Below are positions 23,536-33,378 of a stretch of DNA of 64,000 nucleotides, in pieces. The stretch spans positions 124,001-188,000 of the forward strand of contig NZ_JACRSS010000001.1 in assembly GCF_014384805.1 (NCBI RefSeq), read 5' to 3'. The number at the start of each line of letters is the position of its first letter. Position 1 is the first letter of the stretch. Below the pieces are notes generated by a model. It worked only from the letters and a program-made list of their open reading frames with translations. It was not told where the DNA came from and made no database searches. The position numbers were made by a program, and so were the translations under genes. The DNA comes from Guopingia tenuis (GTDB taxonomy: Bacteria > Bacillota > Clostridia > Christensenellales > Christensenellaceae).

Positions 23536-25881
23536 ATGAAAGCAGTGATTATGGCAGGCGGCGAGGGAACGCGGCTTCGTCCGCTGACGTGTATGGGGCC
23601 CAAACCCATGGTGGAGCTGGTGGGGAAACCCATGATGCAATACACCGTGGAGCTGTTGAAAAGGCATGGAATCACGGATATGGCGATGACGCTCATGTAT
23701 ATGCCGGAGAAGATCCGAAGCTATTTTGGCGATGGCAGCCGGTTTGGCGTGCATATCGAATATTTTGTGGAATCCACGCCGCTGGGGACGGCGGGAAGCG
23801 TCAAAAATGCGGCGTCCTTTTTAGACGAGCCTTTTCTCATCATCAGCGGCGATGCCCTTACGGATTTGAATATCTCCAAGGCCATAAACTTTCATAAATC
23901 CCAGAAATCCAAGGCGACGATTATTCTGAAACCCATGGAGAATCCTTTGGAATATGGGATTGTTCTCACGGATGAAAACGCCCATATCACCCGTTTTTTT
24001 GAAAAACCGGGCTGGTCGGAGGTGTTCAGTGATACAGTCAACACGGGGATGTATATTCTGGAACCGGAAATTCTGGATCTGATCCCGGAGGGAAAGAATT
24101 TTGACTTCTCCAAGCAGCTGTTCCCCCTGCTCATCCAAAGGGGAATTCCCTTGAGCGGCTATATTATGGGCGAATACTGGTGCGACGTGGGCAACATCGA
24201 TGCATTCCTGTCCGCCGGAGAGGATATTCTCAAGGGAAGCGTGGAAGTCGAAATCCCGGGAACAAACATCAATGGCCTTTGGGTGCAGGAAGGGGTGCAT
24301 ATCAGCAATTCGGCACTGATCCAGGCGCCTGGGTTTATCGGGAAAAACAGCGATATCGAGGATGCCGCGCGCATTGGTCAATACAGCGTCATTGGAAAAA
24401 ATGCCAAAATCGGCGCCAATGCCAACATCAAGCGCAGCTATATCGGAAATAACGTCTCGGTTGGGGCCTCCGTGAAGGCCAGCCACAGCACGATTTGCGA
24501 CAACAGCGTAATTGGGGCGGGTTGCCGGCTGTTTGAGGGGAGCGCCATCGGGAAAAACTGCGTTTTGGAGAGCGGCGTAACGGTTTCCCCCCGGGTAAAG
24601 ATCTGGCCGGATAAGTGGATTGAAAAGAACACGACGGTCAACGCCCACATCGTCTGGGGCTATGGAAAACGCGCGAAGCTTTTCACCATTCATGGGATTG
24701 CCGGGCGCATGAACGCGGATCTCTATGCGGACACGGCGGCAAGAGCAGGCGCCGCCTTTGGAACGGTAGCCGCGCCCCGGGGAAACCTGCTTCTGGCCCA
24801 TGATGGGGATGCGGGCAGCGAAATATTGGAGGGAGCCTTTGCCCATGGCGCATGCAGTGTGGGTACCCAGGTGCTTCGGGCGGGAAAAGCCCAGCTGGCC
24901 GAAGTGTATCTTTATACCCGGGATAAGAATATGCAGAGCTGCGGCTATATCCGCCGGGTGCGGGAAGGCGTCTATTCCATTGCCCTTTTGGGAAAGCAGG
25001 GAGAGGTCTTGGAAAAAGGGCAGCTGAAAAAACTCAATGATACTTTCGATAAGGGCGAATTTTTGCGGACGGAGCCCCGGGACCTTTTGCCGCCGCTCAA
25101 AAGCCCGGATATTCATGGGCACTATCTGGAATCTTTAAAAAGCGTGTTCAGCGCCGATTTCACCGGGGAACAAAAACCCTGCATCGGCGTAATTCCCACG
25201 GACACGCCGGCAGACGATTTCCTCATGGACGCCATCGTCTGCGCGGGGTTTCAGGCCAAGCAGGGCAAACGCCCGGGAAAAGAGGTGCTGTTCGCCGTTC
25301 GGATGGAAGCCAACGGCATGGGTGAGCTGTTGGCAGAGGAAAGCCGGATTTCCGGAGAACTTCTGGAGATCATGACGTATGCCCTGGGCTTTGAGCTGTT
25401 TCATCCCAAAAGTGTCCGGATTCCCATGGGGACGCCGGGCGCAGTCGAGATATTGGCGGAAAAGCAGGGGATTGCGCTGCACCGGGATCCCCATGTGTAT
25501 TACGATCCCGCCCTATACCGCATGTTTAACGATCTGCCCTATCTGTGCATACTATTGGCGGAGAAGCTGATTCGTTCGGATATGACGCTGGAGGAATATC
25601 TGCGGTCGCTTCCGGCCTATTATGCTCATTCCCGGCAGGTGAACTGCGATTGGAAGGATATCGGCCGCATTTTGAAGCGGTTCTGCGAGGCAGTGCCGGG
25701 CGGCGTTATGGAAAAGGGCGTGCAGATCCAGACCGAAAAAGGACGCGGATGGATCTGCCCGGACGACTATACTCCCTCTATCCATATTCGGGCGGAGGGG
25801 ATGAACGAGGAATTCTCCCGGGAGCTTTGCGACCTGTATACGGACAAGGTGCGGGAATTGCTGAAGCGGAATCCTCAATAG
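23536..25881 (+). CDS. Sugar nucleotidyltransferase fused to a phosphomannomutase-like domain
   Basis: 781 residues in three parts: nucleotidyltransferase (1-230; VIMAGGEGTRLRPLT signature, GDALTD metal site), left-handed beta-helix with hexapeptide repeats (about 250-360), and a phosphohexomutase-like C-terminal region (about 375-781). The mutase part looks degenerate: no TxSHNP phosphoserine loop is present where expected and the following DGDxxR-type metal loop is not clear. The family supplies GDP-mannose or similar precursors for surface glycans; here the C-terminal half may only regulate (inference). AAGGAG precedes ATG 23536. Confidence 0.82.
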   Translation: MKAVIMAGGEGTRLRPLTCMGPKPMVELVGKPMMQYTVELLKRHGITDMAMTLMYMPEKIRSYFGDGSRFGVHIEYFVESTPLGTAGSVKNAASFLDEPFLIISGDALTDLNISKAINFHKSQKSKATIILKPMENPLEYGIVLTDENAHITRFFEKPGWSEVFSDTVNTGMYILEPEILDLIPEGKNFDFSKQLFPLLIQRGIPLSGYIMGEYWCDVGNIDAFLSAGEDILKGSVEVEIPGTNINGLWVQEGVHISNSALIQAPGFIGKNSDIEDAARIGQYSVIGKNAKIGANANIKRSYIGNNVSVGASVKASHSTICDNSVIGAGCRLFEGSAIGKNCVLESGVTVSPRVKIWPDKWIEKNTTVNAHIVWGYGKRAKLFTIHGIAGRMNADLYADTAARAGAAFGTVAAPRGNLLLAHDGDAGSEILEGAFAHGACSVGTQVLRAGKAQLAEVYLYTRDKNMQSCGYIRRVREGVYSIALLGKQGEVLEKGQLKKLNDTFDKGEFLRTEPRDLLPPLKSPDIHGHYLESLKSVFSADFTGEQKPCIGVIPTDTPADDFLMDAIVCAGFQAKQGKRPGKEVLFAVRMEANGMGELLAEESRISGELLEIMTYALGFELFHPKSVRIPMGTPGAVEILAEKQGIALHRDPHVYYDPALYRMFNDLPYLCILLAEKLIRSDMTLEEYLRSLPAYYAHSRQVNCDWKDIGRILKRFCEAVPGGVMEKGVQIQTEKGRGWICPDDYTPSIHIRAEGMNEEFSRELCDLYTDKVRELLKRNPQ

Positions 25882-25895
25882 GATAAGAACAGAGG

Positions 25896-25924
25896 AAAGG
25901 CAGCGGACCGGCTGCCTTTTTTGA
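25896..25924 (+). terminator. Intrinsic terminator
   Basis: AAAGGCAGC pairs with GCTGCCTTT around GGACCG, followed by a T-run. Confidence 0.85.
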
Positions 25925-25965
25925 TGGAATCCCGCGCGGCGGAGGGCCGGAAAAAAATCTTTCCC

Positions 25966-25994
25966 TTAACGAATGGAGGAAAATGTGGTATGAT
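25966..25994 (+). promoter_or_regulatory. Promoter of the RNase J operon
   Basis: TTAACG (25966-25971), 17-bp spacer, TATGAT (25989-25994), about 40 bp before the TTG start. Confidence 0.55.
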
Positions 25995-26036
25995 ATATTC
26001 TAGGATAGTATTACCGGAAGAGAGGTTACAGATAGA

Positions 26037-27698
26037 TTGAGAAGAAAAGCAACGGTAAGCAAAGAAAAGACAGCAGAAGAGACAAGGCAGAAGGCTGCGA
26101 AAATGACGCAGAAAAAGACGGCGCAGAAGAAAGCGCCGCAGCAGAAGAAAAACGAAGGCAAAAAGACGGCTGGAAAGCGGACAGGCGCGGGCAGCCGGAA
26201 ACTGAAGATTATTCCCCTGGGTGGAATTGGGGAAGTGGGAAAGAACATGACAGTGGTGGAATGGCAGAACAATATTCTGGTCATTGACTGCGGCATGATG
26301 TTTCCCAAGGAGGAGATGTTCGGGGTGGATTATGTCATTCCGGATATTACCTATCTCACAAAAAACGCCGACAAGATCAAGGGATTTGTAATTACCCACG
26401 GCCATGAGGATCATATCGGCGCGACGCCCTATGTGCTGGATAAATTCAACGTTCCCGTATACGGAACCCGCCTCACCCTGGCTCTGATCGAAACCAAGCT
26501 GGCAGAGCGGGGCGTAAAAAACAAAAACCTGCGCTGCATTCAGGCGGGGGAAAAGGTCAAATGCGGCTGCTTTGAGATCGAATTTATCAAGGTGAGCCAC
26601 AGCATCGACGACGCTGTCGGCATCGCCATTCATACGCCTGAAGGCGTGATTGTGCATACCGGCGATTTCAAGGTGGATTACACGCCCATCGACGGCAAGG
26701 TGATCGACTTAAACAAATTCGGCGAGCTGGGCAAGGAGGGCGTTTTGGCCCTCATGTCGGACAGCACCAACGCCGAGCGCCCGGGCTTCACAATTTCTGA
26801 AAAGAGCGTGGGGGCCACCTTCAGCGAATACTTCAAAGACGCCAAGGGGCGCATTATCATCGCTACCTTTGCCTCGAATATCCATCGTCTCCAGCAGGTG
26901 ATCGATGAGGCGAAGCGGTATAACCGCAAGATCTGCCTGTCCGGGCGAAGCATGGTGCGCATGGCGTCGGGAGAGCATGCCAAGCTGGGGATCAAGGCGG
27001 GGGATACGGTCATCATCTCGTCGACGCCGATCCCGGGAAATGAGCGGTATGTTTCAGACGTCATCAACATGCTGTTCCGCAAGGGGGCGAATGTGGTATA
27101 TGGCAAAATGGCTCAGGTGCATGTTTCCGGCCATGCCTGCCAGGAGGAGCTCAAGCTCATGCTCTCTCTGACCAAGCCCCAGTATTTTATCCCGGTGCAT
27201 GGGGAATACCGCCAGATTTATAACCATGCGGCCCTTGCCTACGATATCGGCATGAAAAAGAAGGATGTGTTCATCCCCGAGATCGGGCGGGCCATCGAGC
27301 TCACCCGGAAAAGCGCCCAGTTTGGGGAAACCGTTCCCTCGGGCATCGTGATGATCGACGGCCTGGGGATCGGCGATGTGGGGGATGTGGTGCTGCGGGA
27401 CCGCAAGCTCCTTTCGCAGGACGGGCTGTTTATCGTGGTGGTGACGGTATCCAAGGAAAACGCCGAGCTGGTTTCCGGGCCGGAGATCATCTCCCGGGGC
27501 TTTGTCTATATGAAGGAATCCGAGGATCTTTTGGATCACGCGCGGGATATCGTGAAAAAGATCGTGGCGGACTGCGGGCACGGGCGTGTTCATGAATGGA
27601 TGAATTTAAAGGGGAAAATCAAAAAGTCGCTGAGCTCCTATCTGTATAACATGACCAAGCGCAGCCCTATGATTTTGCCCATTGTAATTGAAGTATAA
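26037..27698 (+). CDS. rnj: Ribonuclease J
   Basis: 553 residues. A Lys-rich, low-complexity extension of about 55 residues precedes the metallo-beta-lactamase/beta-CASP core (KIIPLGGIGEVGKN). The zinc motif HGHEDH and the beta-CASP and C-terminal segments (SGHACQEELKLM, PVHGEYRQ) are intact. It combines 5'-3' exonuclease and endonuclease activity in mRNA decay and rRNA maturation. The start is a TTG with only a moderate AGAGG upstream, so the exact N-terminus is uncertain. First gene of an apparent six-gene operon ending at 33209. Confidence 0.93.
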   Translation: MRRKATVSKEKTAEETRQKAAKMTQKKTAQKKAPQQKKNEGKKTAGKRTGAGSRKLKIIPLGGIGEVGKNMTVVEWQNNILVIDCGMMFPKEEMFGVDYVIPDITYLTKNADKIKGFVITHGHEDHIGATPYVLDKFNVPVYGTRLTLALIETKLAERGVKNKNLRCIQAGEKVKCGCFEIEFIKVSHSIDDAVGIAIHTPEGVIVHTGDFKVDYTPIDGKVIDLNKFGELGKEGVLALMSDSTNAERPGFTISEKSVGATFSEYFKDAKGRIIIATFASNIHRLQQVIDEAKRYNRKICLSGRSMVRMASGEHAKLGIKAGDTVIISSTPIPGNERYVSDVINMLFRKGANVVYGKMAQVHVSGHACQEELKLMLSLTKPQYFIPVHGEYRQIYNHAALAYDIGMKKKDVFIPEIGRAIELTRKSAQFGETVPSGIVMIDGLGIGDVGDVVLRDRKLLSQDGLFIVVVTVSKENAELVSGPEIISRGFVYMKESEDLLDHARDIVKKIVADCGHGRVHEWMNLKGKIKKSLSSYLYNMTKRSPMILPIVIEV

Positions 27699-27726
27699 AG
27701 ACCAAAAGAAGAGGAGGAACAGGGAA

Positions 27727-28074
27727 ATGTATGTATATGACCGGGCCAACGCTCTGGCGCAGGATATCAAAGAGAGCAGTGAATTCAAGGAATATAAGGC
27801 GCTCAAGGATGAGGTTATGGCAGACGCCACAAACAAAGACCTGATCCGGCAGTATAAGACGCTGCAATTTGAAGCGCAGGCCGCGCTTATGACCGGCGGG
27901 AAACCTTCGGACGACACGATGGACAAGCTGAAAAAGCTGGGCGAGGTTTTGGCGCTGAACCAGAAAGTGACGGAGTTTTTCGCGGCGGAGTATAAGTTCC
28001 AGACGATCATCTCAGACGTCTATAAGATCATTGGGGACGCCTGCGAACTGGATACGGGGATTTTTGATAAATAA
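27727..28074 (+). CDS. YlbF/YmcA-family protein
   Basis: 115 residues, all helical, with the family's DLIRQYKTLQFEAQAA segment. In Bacillus the YlbF-YmcA-YaaT complex tunes RNase Y and affects sporulation and competence, so its place next to RNase J is sensible. AGGAGG lies upstream of the ATG, 28 bp after rnj. Confidence 0.85.
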   Translation: MYVYDRANALAQDIKESSEFKEYKALKDEVMADATNKDLIRQYKTLQFEAQAALMTGGKPSDDTMDKLKKLGEVLALNQKVTEFFAAEYKFQTIISDVYKIIGDACELDTGIFDK

Positions 28075-28098
28075 CCGAAGATACCGGAGGAAGAGAGA

Positions 28099-29529
28099 AT
28101 GCCAAAAAAAATCCATACGTATGTAGATCCGGATGGCATGGAGCCGCGGCGGGAGTCTCATGCCCATTCGCGCAGAATTGGGGATGCGCGGGAGCCTTTC
28201 TCTTTTGAGGAACAAAACGAGGAGGCCGAGCGGGAACTCATTTCGCAGGAGGTTCGGGCAAACATGGACTTTGAGGAAGAACCTTATGATTCTGATACTG
28301 CGGTCTATGATGCGCCGGCGGAGGATGCGGATGTGAAAATCCGCAGAAAACCGAACAAGAGCAGTTTCCAGCCCCCGGCTCCCCCGGAGAAAAAGGATGG
28401 AAAAGAGAAATTTTGGACCTGGAAGCGGCTGCGTCCGGCGGCGGCTATAGGAATAGCTGTTGTTATTGTGACCGTGGGGATCATTCTGGGATTGAATTAT
28501 GCCTATGCCCGGTATTTCTCCCCCGTGGACGAAAACAATACGGAAATGATGGAGATTGCCATTCCGCCGGATTCTTCCCTGACGGAAATTTCGGAAATTC
28601 TGGAGGAGAACGGAATCATCCGAAGCGCAAAAATCTTCAAATACTATGTGGATTTTTCGGATATGAGCTCCAAGATTATGGCGGGAACCGTCAAGCTTTC
28701 CCCCAGCATGTCATTGGACGACATCATCAACGTGCTGAAAAAGCCCACGGATGTCACCAATACCACCAACGTCATGCTTCCCGAAGGCAGCACCATTGAG
28801 CAGATGGGGGATAAGCTGGTGAGCGAGGGGATTTGGAGGAACGATACCGCCTTCCTGGCTATGGCGAAAGATGGAGCCGGACTGGAGGACAATCCTTTCA
28901 TCAGCGCCGTTATTGAAAAGGAAAACGCCAAGCCGGAGGATCAGCGGCGGAAATATGTCCTGGAAGGATATCTGTTCCCGGAAACCTATAACATGTTTAC
29001 CAACTCTTCCGAAAAAACGGTGGCGACGCGGCTGCTGGACCAGTTTTCCAAGGTGTTTACTGCCGAATACCAGGAGCGGGCGGAAGAACTGGGAATGACG
29101 GTGGATGAAGTGGTGACGCTGGCATCCATTATCGAAAAGGAGGCCAAGGAAGCCGATTTCAAAAAGGTTTCGGCGGTATTCCATAACCGCCTGAAAGCGG
29201 ATATGACGCTGGGTTCCTGCGCGACGCATCAGTATTTCATGCCTGTGAAAAAGTTGGTGTATAATTCCGAGGAGCTTGCCGTCGATTCGCCCTATAACAC
29301 CTGTATCAACAAGGGACTCCCGGCGGGGCCGATCTGCAATCCCGGAAAGGCGGCAATCGAGGCGGCGCTGTATCCCGATGAAGAGCTTATTAAGGATAAC
29401 TACCTTTATTTCTGCCTGGGCGATCCTGCGACGGGGGAGACGCTTTTCCAGCGGACAGCCGAAGAACACGAGGCCGCCAAGGCCAAGTGGTCGCCGGTTT
29501 GGGAAGAATATCAGAACAGCATGAATTAG
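28099..29529 (+). CDS. mltG: Endolytic transglycosylase MltG
   Basis: 476 residues: a long acidic cytoplasmic tail (1-105), one membrane helix (about 113-136), a LysM-like module and the YceG catalytic domain. The catalytic glutamate lies in LEGYLFPETY; IIEKEA and the GLPAGPICNPG segment are intact. It cleaves nascent glycan strands and limits their length. Located 24 bp after ylbF and 11 bp before a U32 gene, as in Bacillus where yrrL precedes yrrN/yrrO. Confidence 0.93.
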   Translation: MPKKIHTYVDPDGMEPRRESHAHSRRIGDAREPFSFEEQNEEAERELISQEVRANMDFEEEPYDSDTAVYDAPAEDADVKIRRKPNKSSFQPPAPPEKKDGKEKFWTWKRLRPAAAIGIAVVIVTVGIILGLNYAYARYFSPVDENNTEMMEIAIPPDSSLTEISEILEENGIIRSAKIFKYYVDFSDMSSKIMAGTVKLSPSMSLDDIINVLKKPTDVTNTTNVMLPEGSTIEQMGDKLVSEGIWRNDTAFLAMAKDGAGLEDNPFISAVIEKENAKPEDQRRKYVLEGYLFPETYNMFTNSSEKTVATRLLDQFSKVFTAEYQERAEELGMTVDEVVTLASIIEKEAKEADFKKVSAVFHNRLKADMTLGSCATHQYFMPVKKLVYNSEELAVDSPYNTCINKGLPAGPICNPGKAAIEAALYPDEELIKDNYLYFCLGDPATGETLFQRTAEEHEAAKAKWSPVWEEYQNSMN

Positions 29530-29540
29530 CAAAAAAGACT

Positions 29541-30767
29541 ATGGAGACAAAGAGAAACGTGGAACTATTGGCGCCGGCGGGAAATATGGAGTGCCTCCAG
29601 ACCGCTCTGTATTTCGGCGCTGACGCCGTATATCTGGCGGGGAAAAGCTATGGCCTGCGGGCTTTTGCGGATAACTTCACGATGGAGGAGCTGGCGGAAG
29701 CGGTCGGCCTGGCCCATGGGCTGGGACGGAGAGTCTATGTGACGGCAAATGCCATTTCCCGCAATGACGAGCTGGAGGGGCTTGCCTCCTATTTTGCGCA
29801 GCTCAAAAAAATAAAGGCGGATGCGGTTATCGTTTCGGACCCGGGCGTGCTGCTGCTGGCCCGGGAGGCCGGGCTGGAGGTTCACTTGAGCACCCAGGCC
29901 AGCACATCCAATACCAAAAGCGCATGCTTTTGGCATGCCCAGGGGGTCAAGCGCATCGTCATGGCCCGGGAAATCTCCCTGGCAGAGATCCGGGAAATCC
30001 GGGAGCAGACGCCAAATACACTGGAAATTGAAGCGTTTATCCATGGGGCGATGTGCGTGGCCTATTCGGGGCGATGCCTTCTTTCTTCAGTGCTTACCGG
30101 GCGAAGCGGCAACAAGGGGGCGTGTGCCCAGCCCTGCCGCTGGGAATATGCCATCAGTGAGGCAGGATATCCGGGGCAGTATTTTCCCATTTTGGAGGAT
30201 GAAAAGGGGACATATATCCTCAACTCCAAGGACCTCATGATGATCGAGCATATTCCGGAAATGGTGCAGGCGGGCATCGATTCCTTCAAAATTGAAGGGC
30301 GCATGAAATCCGCCTATTATGTGGGATGCGTGGTAAACGCCTATCGGCGGGCGATTGACGCCTATCTCGCCGCACCGGAGGGATATATGGTCGATCCGGC
30401 GCTTGTGGAAGAGCTGAGGGAGTCGGCAACCCGGCAGTTTACGACCGGATTCTTTTTTGGAAATCCCCATGAAGAAGGGCAGGATATTCAGAAATCCCTG
30501 ATGGATCGGCAGACTGTGTTCTGCGCCAAGGTGCTGGAGGGACGGGATGCGCGGGGCTATATCCGGGTGGAGCAGAGAAATAAATTTTCCCTGGGGGAGA
30601 GGCTGAGCGTACTCTCGCCGCGGATGCCCTTTTGTGATTTTGCCGTGGAAGAGATTCGCAGCGAAGATGGCGAAGCACAGGAGTCTGCGCCGCATCCGCA
30701 GCAGGTGCTTTGGATTCCCTGTCCCTATGATCTGCATCCCGGGGATATGCTGCGGCGGAGAGGATAG
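29541..30767 (+). CDS. U32-family protein (TrhP/YrrO-like)
   Basis: 408 residues with the U32 signature EAFIHGAMCVAYSGRCLLS and the later cysteines of the iron-sulfur site (NKGACAQPCRW). Members related to TrhP/YrrO hydroxylate tRNA uridine-34 and the name peptidase is historical; the mltG neighbourhood favours that reading. No good Shine-Dalgarno is seen before ATG 29541, 11 bp after the mltG stop, so coupling is likely. Confidence 0.85.
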   Translation: METKRNVELLAPAGNMECLQTALYFGADAVYLAGKSYGLRAFADNFTMEELAEAVGLAHGLGRRVYVTANAISRNDELEGLASYFAQLKKIKADAVIVSDPGVLLLAREAGLEVHLSTQASTSNTKSACFWHAQGVKRIVMAREISLAEIREIREQTPNTLEIEAFIHGAMCVAYSGRCLLSSVLTGRSGNKGACAQPCRWEYAISEAGYPGQYFPILEDEKGTYILNSKDLMMIEHIPEMVQAGIDSFKIEGRMKSAYYVGCVVNAYRRAIDAYLAAPEGYMVDPALVEELRESATRQFTTGFFFGNPHEEGQDIQKSLMDRQTVFCAKVLEGRDARGYIRVEQRNKFSLGERLSVLSPRMPFCDFAVEEIRSEDGEAQESAPHPQQVLWIPCPYDLHPGDMLRRRG

Positions 30768-30769
30768 CG

Positions 30770-32179
30770 ATGGAACAGAATATTTTGGTGCTGGAGGCCA
30801 GCACAACATCGGCGAAAGCCATGGTATATGGGGCCGAATCTGGCATACAGTGTATGGCGGCGGAGGCGTATCCGCCGGGAACCGGCGGGGAAACCCAGGA
30901 TGCCGATGCGATATTCGCTCTGCTCATGAAGCTGGGCCGGGAAGCTACCGCCGGGCGGAATATAGATGCGGTGTCCCTTGGGGGAACCTGGCATAATCTG
31001 CTGGTATGCGGCGAAGATATGCGCCCGCTGGGCCGAGCGTATACCTGGCAGTGGATGGGCGCCCGCGGGTTGACCGAGGAGCTGCGCCGGGACGCGGCGC
31101 ATGCCCGCCAGCTCTATGAAAAGACCGGGTGTATGGTGCATGCGTTGTATCCCGTCTATAAGCTGCGCTATTTGAAGGAGCAGGGAATGGACCTGCGGAA
31201 TGCACGGGTATTTGGACAGGGAAGCTATAATTTTTTCCGTCTGACGGGAAAACGCTGGGTAAGCGCCAGCATGCTTTCGGGTTCTGGATTCCTGAATATC
31301 CGGGAGCGGAAAATAGATCCGGAGATGCTGGAACTTGCCGGTATTCCCCGGGAGGCGCTGGGCCGCGAGGTAACCTTTTTGGATACGGCACCTCTCACTC
31401 AGGAGGGGGCGGGGCTGCTGGGATTAAAAAGCGGCATTCCCGTCGTTCCTACGCATCCGGATGGAGCCCTTAACCAGGTGGGCGCCCTGCGGGACGGCGC
31501 GATGACGCTGTCTGTGGGAACCAGCGCGGCGCTGCGGCTTTCTCAGCCAAAGGCGCATACAGCCTATGAAAAAGGGCTGTGGTGCTATCTATCCCCGGTT
31601 TCCTGGCTGCTGGGGGCGGCCACATCCGGCGCCTGCAACTGCGTAGACTGGGCAAAAGCGTCGCTGTTTTCGGGAACTGTTTCCTATAGCGAGCTTTCGG
31701 ATGCGGCGGTAGACCGGGAGCATTTGCCTTATTTTCTGCCCTTCCTATTTGGCGAGCGGTGCCCGGGCTGGCAGGACGGACGGCTGGGCGGCTTTGCTCA
31801 GGTGCGCCCGGGGCACACCTCTTTGGAACTGTATCACAGCGTTTTGGAAGGGGTGCTTTTCAATATCCGGCAATGTATGGACGGTTTGACAGAGGAGGCG
31901 GGAGAACCCCGGGAAATCCTCGTGTCCGGCGGGATTCTGAAAAGCCCGGTCTGGCTGAAAATGCTGACAAATATCCTGGAACGGCCTGTGCGGCCGGATT
32001 TGGGGGAGCAGGCGTCTCTGGTGGGCGGTGCGCTGCTGGGGAAAAAAGTGCTTCAGCCGGACTTTGATTTGCAGGAATACGGCGCCCCGGTGGGAGAAGC
32101 CCTAGAGCCGGATGAAGATGCAGAGGTATACCGCCGCCGATATCAGGAATATTTGGAGATTTATCGCCAATCCGTATAA
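30770..32179 (+). CDS. FGGY-family sugar kinase
   Basis: 469 residues with the two actin-like domains of FGGY kinases: an N-terminal LEASTTSAKAMVY phosphate loop and later PTHPDGALNQVGA, TLSVGTSAALRLS and EILVSGGILKSPVWLKM. The N-terminal loop has EAS where most members have a D. It resembles gluconokinase/xylulokinase relatives, but the substrate cannot be named. It starts 2 bp after the U32 gene and precedes an oxidoreductase, suggesting a small sugar-handling pair at the end of the operon. Confidence 0.85.
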   Translation: MEQNILVLEASTTSAKAMVYGAESGIQCMAAEAYPPGTGGETQDADAIFALLMKLGREATAGRNIDAVSLGGTWHNLLVCGEDMRPLGRAYTWQWMGARGLTEELRRDAAHARQLYEKTGCMVHALYPVYKLRYLKEQGMDLRNARVFGQGSYNFFRLTGKRWVSASMLSGSGFLNIRERKIDPEMLELAGIPREALGREVTFLDTAPLTQEGAGLLGLKSGIPVVPTHPDGALNQVGALRDGAMTLSVGTSAALRLSQPKAHTAYEKGLWCYLSPVSWLLGAATSGACNCVDWAKASLFSGTVSYSELSDAAVDREHLPYFLPFLFGERCPGWQDGRLGGFAQVRPGHTSLELYHSVLEGVLFNIRQCMDGLTEEAGEPREILVSGGILKSPVWLKMLTNILERPVRPDLGEQASLVGGALLGKKVLQPDFDLQEYGAPVGEALEPDEDAEVYRRRYQEYLEIYRQSV

Positions 32180-32222
32180 GGACGGAAGATGAGGACATGG
32201 TTTGATGCAGGAGGAAGGAACA

Positions 32223-33209
32223 ATGGTTCGTTTTGGCATTATTGGGACAAATTTTATTACCGACCGCTTTATTGCCGGCGGAAAGCTGTGCGAGGGGTTT
32301 GCGGTGCGCGCAGTATATTCCCGGACGATGGAAAAGGCCCGGAAGTTCGCAGCGAAATACGGCGTGGAGCAGGTATATGACCGATTGGAGGACTTGGCGG
32401 AATCCAGGGAGATAGATGCCGTCTACATCGCCAGCCCCAACTATTGCCATGCCGACCAGGCGGCGCAGATGCTGCGGGCGGGCAAACATGTCCTCGTGGA
32501 AAAGCCGGCCACAGCCAACGCCCGGGAATGGGAGGAGCTTTGCCGGATTGCCCGGGAAAACAACGTAATTCTGCTGGAGGCGATGCGGTCGGTATTTCTG
32601 CCCGAATATACGGCAATTCGGGAAAATCTGCATAAGCTGGGAACCATCCGCCGGGCGACGCTCTCCTATTGCCAGTATTCTTCCCGCTATGATAAATTCA
32701 AAAACGGGATTATCGAGAACGCTTTCCGGCCTGAACTTTGTAATGGGTCCATGATGGATATCGGCGTATACTGCATAAATGCTTTGATCGATCTGTTTGG
32801 AGCGCCCAAGGCGGTGGATGGAAACTGCCTGAAGATGCACAACGGTGTTGACGGCGCCGGGACGATTACCGCAAACTATGGGGATATGCAGGCGGAGGTG
32901 CTCTATTCCAAGATCACCAATTCCTTCAACGCCAGCGAGATCCAGGGGGAAAAGGGCTGCATGCTCATCCAGGAGCTTCCCAACCCCACGCATATTGAAA
33001 TCGTCTATAACACCCGGGAACGGGAAGATCTGGGCATCTCGGCCAGTGAGCAGAATATGCAGTTTGAGGTGCGGGAATTTATCCGTTTGGTGGAGGAAAA
33101 GGACCACGAGGCGGAAGCGGCATATGCCGCACGCACCCTTGCCGCCCTTGAGCTCATGGATGCAGCCAGGGCGAAAATGGAAATTGTGTTCCCCAATGAT
33201 CAAAAATAA
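32223..33209 (+). CDS. Gfo/Idh/MocA-family oxidoreductase
   Basis: 328 residues. N-terminal Rossmann fold with FGIIGTNFITDRFI (variant of GxGxxG), and the conserved VEKPATANAREWEE catalytic-region motif. GSMMDIGVYCINAL fits the C-terminal dehydrogenase domain; relatives act on sugars or trans-dihydrodiols. AGGAGGAAGG precedes ATG 32223, which decides against an upstream ATG. Last gene of the operon; a terminator follows 15 bp later. Confidence 0.88.
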   Translation: MVRFGIIGTNFITDRFIAGGKLCEGFAVRAVYSRTMEKARKFAAKYGVEQVYDRLEDLAESREIDAVYIASPNYCHADQAAQMLRAGKHVLVEKPATANAREWEELCRIARENNVILLEAMRSVFLPEYTAIRENLHKLGTIRRATLSYCQYSSRYDKFKNGIIENAFRPELCNGSMMDIGVYCINALIDLFGAPKAVDGNCLKMHNGVDGAGTITANYGDMQAEVLYSKITNSFNASEIQGEKGCMLIQELPNPTHIEIVYNTREREDLGISASEQNMQFEVREFIRLVEEKDHEAEAAYAARTLAALELMDAARAKMEIVFPNDQK

Positions 33210-33223
33210 ACGGCAAAGCTGTC

Positions 33224-33256
33224 AAAAGGCCATGCAGAACGCATGGCTTTTTTGTA
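33224..33256 (+). terminator. Terminator of the RNase J operon
   Basis: AAAGGCCATGC pairs with GCATGGCTTT around AGAAC, followed by Ts. Confidence 0.85.
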
Positions 33257-33282
33257 TTCTCCCGTCTTTTCCCCAAAAATTA

Positions 33283-33311
33283 GCAAATTTCCCTACATTT
33301 CTTCATATAGT
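33283..33311 (+). promoter_or_regulatory. SigE-like sporulation promoter of sigK
   Basis: GCAAATT (33283-33289), 14-bp spacer, CATATAGT (33304-33311) agrees with the SigE pattern GHATATT-N14-CATACAHT at six of seven and six of eight positions. SigE-driven sigK transcription is established in spore formers, so position and motif support each other. Confidence 0.6.
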
Positions 33312-33378
33312 ATAAAAGCATCGCAAGGCGCCGCCTGTCTTTTATAAAAATATGGAAAGAAATGGAGTGCAAAACCCT

